Shown: piece by piece, positions 50,811-59,100 of the stretch
How the letters are laid out: the number at the start of each line of letters is the position of its first letter
Numbering within the stretch: position 1 is the first letter of the stretch
Assembly: GCA_033980235.1 (NCBI GenBank)
Contig: CM067079.1
Coordinates: forward strand, 25,872,658-25,936,657
From: Diadema setosum
Lineage: Eukaryota > Echinodermata > Echinoidea > Diadematoida > Diadematidae
DNA length: 64,000 nucleotides
Direction of reading: 5' to 3'
Notes under the pieces: generated by a model
Told to the model about the DNA's origin: nothing
Seen by the model: only the letters and a program-made list of their open reading frames with translations
Database searches by the model: none
Position numbers and translations under genes: made by a program

Positions 50811-53800
50811 GTCGGTGCTGGCAACCTGGGGCACCCGACGCAACAGCCCCTCCCAGGGGGCCAGGGGTCACTGCCGGGCCTGCCCAACAGTGCCGCGAGC
50901 ACACCGACTGAGCCGCTGGGAGGTGGCGGTGGTGGCAGCAACAGTGGCGGGGGCGGTGGTGGGATGCTGGCCGGCCAGCAGTCGGCCACTCCGCCGTCGT
51001 TCTACCTGACGCCGCAGCAGATCCAGCTGATGCAGCAACTGCAGCAGAACCAGGCCAGCCTGACACCAGAGCAACAGGTGGTGTTGCAGCAATTCCAGCA
51101 CAACTTCTGGCTTATGCAACAACACCAACAACAGGTGATTATTCCTTCCGTTTTTCAATTCAGTGTTATCTAAAATCATTTTCCCATGGGAAATTTGATG
51201 ATAGAAACAACAAGTAAACGATTTTGTCTAATAGATCAAATGTAAGAGTTTTGGATTTTTCATGGTTTCAGTTATTGTGTTTGCTTTATCATGATGTTAG
51301 ATGCTGAAAATCCAGCAACAGCAGCAGCAGAGGCAGTTGCAGCCACCCCCTCAATCCCCATCGCTTCCCCAGATGGGCCCAGCGGGGAGTGGCCTGGGCA
51401 CCCCAACCTCCACCATGCTACAAGGGATAGCAGGGGCCACCCAGGGGGATCCCCTCATCACGACAGCCCAGTCCATCAGTAGCCTTATCAATCAAACTGT
51501 GAGTTCTTGCTGATCTTTAGTTGTGTCAAGATTTCTGTGTGGATCATGCTTTAGTTTTATTGTAGTTGTGTAAAGAATAGACTGAAATTGTTCATGGAAG
51601 AGCAAAAAGAACATATTGTCTGTTCAAGATGTGCTTACTGAACAAATGTATTGAATCATGGCAAGAGAGCAGCATACTGAAAATATGATGACAACATCAC
51701 ATATTCTGTGTCCTTGGAAGTCTCCCACTCGGAGAAGTTCTTGAGTAGAATGTGTTCCTTTTTCAGTTGATATGTTTCATAACTAATGACATTTCATATT
51801 TTGTGCATCCGTTTTCAGAGTATAAACACCTTGCCTGGCTCTGATACCTCTATGAATGCCAACGCTGTGAGCTCCATGGGAAACGGGATTCCAAACATAG
51901 GCATACAGCCCGGAAATGTGGCCACCACCGTGGCAAGTTTGTTACAACAACAGCAGCAGCAGCAACAACAGCAAAGTGGTGGTGTCTCTGGTATGCCTGG
52001 TATCGGCCAGCAGCATCACGATGGCAACATTGTGCAGCCGATGTCGTCAGAGTTCTTTAACCCGCAGAAGTCGCAACAAGATCTGCCGCGCACATTCTTC
52101 AACAACCAGATGCTCGGGAGCCCCATTAATTTAGGGGGACTACCAGGATCGTTACCGGGGCATTCGGGTGGAGCCCTTTCGCCGCTCCACACCCCTAAGG
52201 GTCTTTTGACACCGGTATCTTCAAACTCTACCAGTCCCAGACACATGGGTGCCGCCCCTACCCAGAATATCCTGGACTTCCCCGCGCCAAACGTTGTCGC
52301 ACCCCAGAACCTTGACATGAGCCACAAACTCAAGGAGTTCAAATCAAGAACTGGTGCCGAGATCCGGCCGAACCTCATGTCGCCGCAGGAGATCGCGGAC
52401 AACATGTTGGCACAGCTCTCCCAGGGCGACCCACCAGCAAAACCAGCAACCTCATCATCATTCGGCGCCTCTCCCGTAAACAGAACTTTGCACGGTCACC
52501 CGCAGAGTCGGACCAGTGTGGATTTACCTGGTGGGGTGGGTGTTGCCACGAGCGGTATTTCTGCTGTAACGACGAATAGCACGACGGACAATGGCCTGTT
52601 TAAGACACCGCTGCCAGTCACCACCCCAAACCAGTTTTCTGCATCATTCCAGTCTGGCCTAACAGACAAGCAGTCGCAGGGGTCCATGGCGACGAACAGT
52701 GCGGTATTAAGTGAAGGAATCCAGCCGGCAACGAGGCCGCAAGTCGCGTCGCCCACTGGCATGCCACAAGCAATGAGGCAGGCAACAGACAATGGGGAGC
52801 TCCCCCAGCAGAACCATATAGGAGAGAAAACTTCAACCACAAACTTTGATGAGGTAATCAGGGGTTCCTCAAAATCCTTGACAGAATCTTGTGTATTGTG
52901 GACCAAAAAACTGCAGCAAGTTGTTGTGCAATAGTTGTCTTTCGAAATTTTGTCAATATCAGTAATTTGTAACAGTTTGTCGTAGGTATGCAGCTCGTTC
53001 ATGTCTCTTGTAAAAGATTTGACCGCTAAATCCATAATGAGTAAACCGTAAACCGTACGGAAATAATGTCAACCTTGTGTTTGTTGATCATACTGTCCAG
53101 TTGGAAAACCTACTCAAATAGGCATTCCACAACTAGTCAAGGTTTCTGTCTTGCATTTTGCCTCGAAAACAAATGATGTTAAACCGTTGAAGACTAGTCC
53201 CCAGTATACTTGGGCAGGCGTCTGTGGGAAATGTGTGTTATAGCAAAATCAGTTCATCCTCAAGGTGTTAAACTATCCTGATATGTTGTGCCAGTACTGT
53301 ATGTCTTGGAGGGAGTGAATGGGCAGTACACTGCAGTTGTCTCTACTTTTGGTGCAGGTTTTAAGTGTGAACACCACCCTGAACTCGACGTCGGTCAAGT
53401 CGCTGACTTCGGCCCCCTCCCCGTCCTCGCTCTCCATCTACGCCAGCTCGGCCCGCATCCTGGAGGAGTGCCGGAAGCTGAAGGGGCGCAACGGTCTCCT
53501 CAACAACAGCATCTGGATGGAGAAGATGCCACCGCCTGCCCCGCCCCAGATCCCCTACCCGCCCCTCCCCAAGGATCAACTGAATCCGCCAACACCAAGT
53601 GTCTATGTAAGCAGCGTCTCGCTACGTGGAATCTTATTTCGTTTGAACTGAGTTAAGATTCATGCTCTGTTTCAGGATGGTTTTGTGGTTGGTTTTTTTT
53701 TTTTGTGAATATGATTGACAAATGGGAAATGATTAAGTTACAAAATTAAAATCATCCCAAAGTATTACCTCTCATGACACAGGTGCAATGTCTATTGTCA

Positions 53801-56098
53801 CCAAGATGGAAAATTGGTAGCTGTACTGAAAGGGGATGGTACTTTTTTTCTCATCCTACCGCTGCTGTTCTCGATTGCAAATCTAGCCAGTCATGAAACT
53901 GTCTTAAAATATAAATGTCGTGCCAACGAAAATATGTGATGTATTACGGTATGTGATGGTTTGTAGAGACTATGGTATGACGAACTACATTGAAAGTACT
54001 GAAGAGAACTCGAAGTCGGGAAGGCTAAGTGAATACTTGTCATCAAGTGCAAGTGCATGGTTGGTGTTACCACATCACAAATATCAAGCATTCTGTAGTG
54101 TGCTATGGAATGCAATGGGGAAAAACATTAATTTAATGAATTCCATGAAATTTTTTATTGGACCATATGAGATATTTGTCAATGGTTGTGTTTTATGACA
54201 GTTGTTACCTGATTGTTGCACCCAACCCAGGTTCAGAACAAGACGGAAGCCTACTCGCAGGCGCTGGCCGACTACTGCATGTCCGCCGACCAGCCCATCA
54301 CGGTCATCCGCGGTCTGGCCGCTGCACTCAAGCTGGACTTGGGTCTCTTCTCCACCAAGACGCTGGTGGAAACCCACGGTGACCACCCGGTGGAAGTCAG
54401 AACGCAGGTCAGTCAAGAAACACACTGAGGTCAAGAGGTCAAGTTAGGCAGCCATTTTTTTTTTTCCTATCTCTCTTTCTCTGAGGAGTTCCAAGAGCAT
54501 TTGGGTTCTGAGGGGGGGGGGGGGGGGTGGGTGGGAATTCCTGTGAAGTCTGCTGAATTAGGAGCACACTAGTCACTACTGAGAACCCATGGAATCCCCA
54601 CATTGTCAGCTCTTGAATTTGTCCTTTTGATCAAAGACAGTCCGGGTGATCATTAGTGCTTGTGTAGAAGGTAAGATGAATCCATACAGTGGATAATACA
54701 TTGTAGGTGGGTGGAAAATACATGGTTCTTCACACAGCTAGATGCTAGATGGTCATAGGTCTTCCCTTGATCTAATTCCAGTAATGTTCCAGTGTCCATT
54801 CTCGAGGTAGTTTTGCTGGGAACTTCAGAACTTCTGGTGAAGTCATTTCATATGGCATATAATGAGCTCAGAAATCATTCTGGTGGTGTGATCTATGGCG
54901 GGTGGTGACGTTCAGAAGACATTTTCTGGAGAGGCATTGGCAACCAGGTCGTTAAGGACCTTTGCTTATCTGTGGTTGCCATGCTTATGTCGAATGATCC
55001 TTGAAACGACGTCAGAGTTGATGTGATAATCCTTACAGCACACGTAGTGAGAGAGAAAAAAATTAGTCACTTTATGAATGATCATCGCAATTTGTCAAGA
55101 CTCGTAGCACTGACGTGAATGAAATTTTCAATGACGTAGCAAAATGGCAATTTTGATTTATTTGTTGTTGTTTTTTTATCTGATGCTTCGATGGGCGTAG
55201 GCATTGACATCATTACGTTTGTCATGAAGTACTTTATTACAAGGACATAGATGACAAATACTATGTAACTTTCTGTTAGCTTGCTGACGTTAATGATGAA
55301 CAATACTAACTTTGGTGTGTTGTGCCAATTTTAACTGATGGTAGTGATGTGATCAGCGACATTGACGCAGTGTTTTTGTCTTTTTCGGCGCATTTTAAAA
55401 TTGCTTATGTTTGTTTTTTCTTGCCACCGACAGAGGCAGCAGCCGCCTGACGAGAACTGGGACTCGCTGGGTCTGAAGAGGGTTTGGCGCTGTGAGAGCA
55501 GCCGCTCCTTCACCACCATCTCCAAGTACGCCCAGTACCAGGCGTCGTCATTTCAGGAATCACTCAGGGTGAGTCCCCTGTACCCCCGGTCGCCTGTGAG
55601 GGCGCCTTTGCATGCTGTCTTGTCCGTCCATCCATCTGTCCACCTATCCATCTGGATGTCTGTGTGTCATTTGCTGTATCATTGTTTGTTTGTTTTTTTT
55701 TTACCTGCTTCAGTCTTCCACTATGTATGTGTGAGTCATTTTTCTAATTCAGCTTCGCTGCATCCTGTTTTGTGGTCAATTGCGTGCTGGAAGGTGCTTC
55801 AGAATGATTTGAAGTGGGGAGGGGGGGGGGAATAATGCTGATATGGAAAGAAGATATGTTGTAGTCATTTAAAATATAGGTTAGAACCTGATACAAAGAG
55901 ATATTTCTTGCATTGCAAGTGAACTGGATTAAGTATTATAAAATTTAAATAACAATGAATTTTCATCATCTCTCTCAAGATAACCATCAAGCAAGATAAC
56001 TGTCAACAGCTTGTACAAAAGTTAAAGAGGTACATGCTTGTATGTTGAAGAAGAAAAACAAAACAACGCAGGAAGATGAAGAGGCTGAGAAAATTTGA

Positions 56099-56141
<43 letters not shown>

Positions 56142-59100
56142 CTAAAAGTGAGTAGTATGACTTAACATAGGTAACAAAGCAGGAAGATAAGGAAGACAAA
56201 AGAATGTATATTTTTTTAATGTAGTTAGCAGGAATGCTTAACAGAGGTAAGCGTGGCTTCATGAAATATTTTCAGTTTTGCTTTTACGATGAGATTAAGA
56301 CTGGAAGATGCAGAATTTGACTGACCAGAGTTTTTGACCTTTTTCTCCTCATGTAGGAAGAGGCCGAGAAGAATCAGAAGTATAACTCTGATAGCGACTC
56401 CTCGAGCACATCAAAAAAGTGAGTATCAGGCTTGTGGTAGTCCTTTGTAGGAAAGAATGCTACTTAATTGTTTTGCTGCTTCCATCCTATGATAGCAGAC
56501 AAGTCTATGGACTTTGTTTTTATTTTGTGCCTTTCTTCATGACAAGAAGTTGTTCCTAACAACCAATTAACTTGCCCTCGGAGTTCCTGACGGAGCAACT
56601 AAAGCACGCAATCTGGATTTCAAATATTTAAAAGGTATCAATTGTAAGCAGGTAAATTGGAAATTAATTACAGGGTCCTTTGGGAAAGTTATCCAACCAT
56701 GTTCAGACATCAGGGGATTGCCGTGCAATCCCAAAATGAGCTGGTATGTGAGATATTTGTTTGATCACTGACTTTGATGCAGAAACTGATATAAAATCTC
56801 TGCTCCACTTTTTTTTGCTGTGGTTTTCACTTATAAGACATTATTTACCATTGACACACCATTTCAATTTTTTTCTATTTTGTTTTGTCTGCCATTACAG
56901 GAAAAAGAAGCATTCAGGAGGGAGAGAGTTCAAGATGTTGAAGTTCGGCACCAACGTAGATCTCTCTGACGAAAGAAAGTAAGTCCAACTACTGTCTCTG
57001 AGGCTTTTTGTGCTGTAATAGCATAGTTTTCAGTGATACTTAAACGTCAGTTAAGATACTTTTACATGCAGTTCAAATAAAAACGTCACTTCTTTCCTTC
57101 AACTTGTTTGCAGTAGGTGCAGAAAGACTTGACTGTATGCCCATGGGAGATGATAAACGCTAAACAAAGTTTACACGAGATACATAGCACGCTTGATAAC
57201 GCAATGCCAACTGCAGGTTGAAGTAACGATCCTGAGAGGACTGTTGTCGGCACTAGGATGATGTCAGCCGAAATTTTGGTTTATTATTCCACCCCACCCT
57301 TTACTCAGTGTACTGTTATTTATCAATTTAAAAAAAATAAACAAACATAATGTAGCATTAAGATTAGTTAGGAGGATTTTGAAGTTAAAATCCCTCGATG
57401 ACCAAGAGCACTGTCCTGTTTGTCAAGTGGCTTCACTGTCCAGAGTCATCTTAATCAATTCACCTGTTCCTCTTTCCTGACATCCACAGGTGGAAGAAAC
57501 AGCTGCAGGAGCTGACCAAGCTGCCGTCCTTCACGAGGGTCGTGTCGGCCGGCAACATGCTCAGCCACGTGGACTTCACCATCCTGGGCATGAACACCGT
57601 TCAGCTCTACATGAAGGTGCCTGGCAGCCGGACACCAGGTGAGGGCGCCGTTGATTGTTGAGATGTAGAGTTGATGAAATTGCAGAGTCCTCCAAAGACC
57701 TAGATCCCAGCGATACCAGGATGATTCAATAAGAATGACACTAAAGATATTTAAAAAAATGAACTATGCATGAAAGACTTAGGTGGCTACTTTTAAAAGT
57801 ACATAATATTTTTTATGTTTAGAATGTTAAAAGACTTATGAGCATGATGTCATTCAAAAAATAAGATCACTGTCAAAACTTTCTGGACTGATGTTAACAG
57901 ATAGAATACTTGGAGCAAAAACAAAATCCTTTGAGTGTTCCTCATCTGAGTGTTCCTAATCTGATTGTGATTGACAATATCTTCCCGGTCGACAGGCCAC
58001 CAGGAAAACAACAACTTCTGCTCGGTGAACGTGAACATCGGTCCCGGCGATTGCGAGTGGTTTGCGGTGCCGGCCTCGTACTGGGGAGCCATCTACAATC
58101 TCTGTGAGAGGTACGCCTCGTGGGTTGGGTGCAGAGTTCTTGTTCTAGTCCAGCAGATTGCTGACAGTTTGTCCGTGCTTCATTTTGTTGCAATGCTGAA
58201 ATTACAAGAGAGGCGAAGTAGATAGTAGATAGAGGGGATATGTCAATCTAATTTTGTGGACAGATCTCTAGATTTGAAGTTTTTTCACTGCCTTATCTGT
58301 TTGTTTGGTATGTTAGTGTCATTTATTTCCTAAACACCTGGTGGCAGTTTATCACAGTAAGTTGATTATTTCATTACTGGATCGTAAGCTACCTGCTTCA
58401 GGCACAGCCAATTCAATATAGCTATCACCTTTTCTTTCTCCTCCTACCAGGAAGATAACAAAGATTTTATTCATTCAATCATTTTATTTATTTTTGATTT
58501 ATTATTATTATTATTATGTATTTATTTATTTATTTATTTATTTATTTATTATTATTATTATTTTTTTTTTGGGGGGGGGGGGCATTATATGGTACCAGAA
58601 TACATGTATAGAGTGATCCCAAATCATTAATATCAATTTGGATAATAACATTTAATTAAGCTGACTAATTGTTGTACTCCACATTGAAGAATGTTTTAAA
58701 GATTATGTGCCAACCTTTTTTTTTTTTTTTTTTTCTGTTCAAATTGCAGAGCAAACATCAACTTCCTGAAGGGTTCGTGGTGGCCGGTGTTAGAGGATCT
58801 CTACGAGGAAGACATCCCTGTCTACCGCTTCATCCAGCGACCGGGGGACTTGGTCTGGGTGAACTCCGGCACTGTGCACTGGGTGCAGGCTGTGGTAAGC
58901 CATGCTGCTTTTCACAGACATTCTTTTTGAAATAAGGCTGTGTCTTCTTTTTTTAAGAGCTGATGGCAATGATCATATCAAGTTCCTGGAGATGGGTGTA
59001 GATTTAGCATGTCATTGTGGAAGGAAGAATTTGAGCTCATTCTGTGCTTGATTTACTCTCTATGATAAATTGTTATGGAAAGAAATACTAGAGAAACATG

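Noticed and set aside
50674..51066. Minus-strand open frame of 130 codons opposite the Gln-rich exon
   Set aside because: Ala-rich shadow of the KDM6A exon on the other strand, with no independent support.
52016..53035. Minus-strand open frames of 129 and 179 codons
   Set aside because: Antisense to the long KDM6A exon k; no recognisable protein, and open only because of sense-strand codon use.
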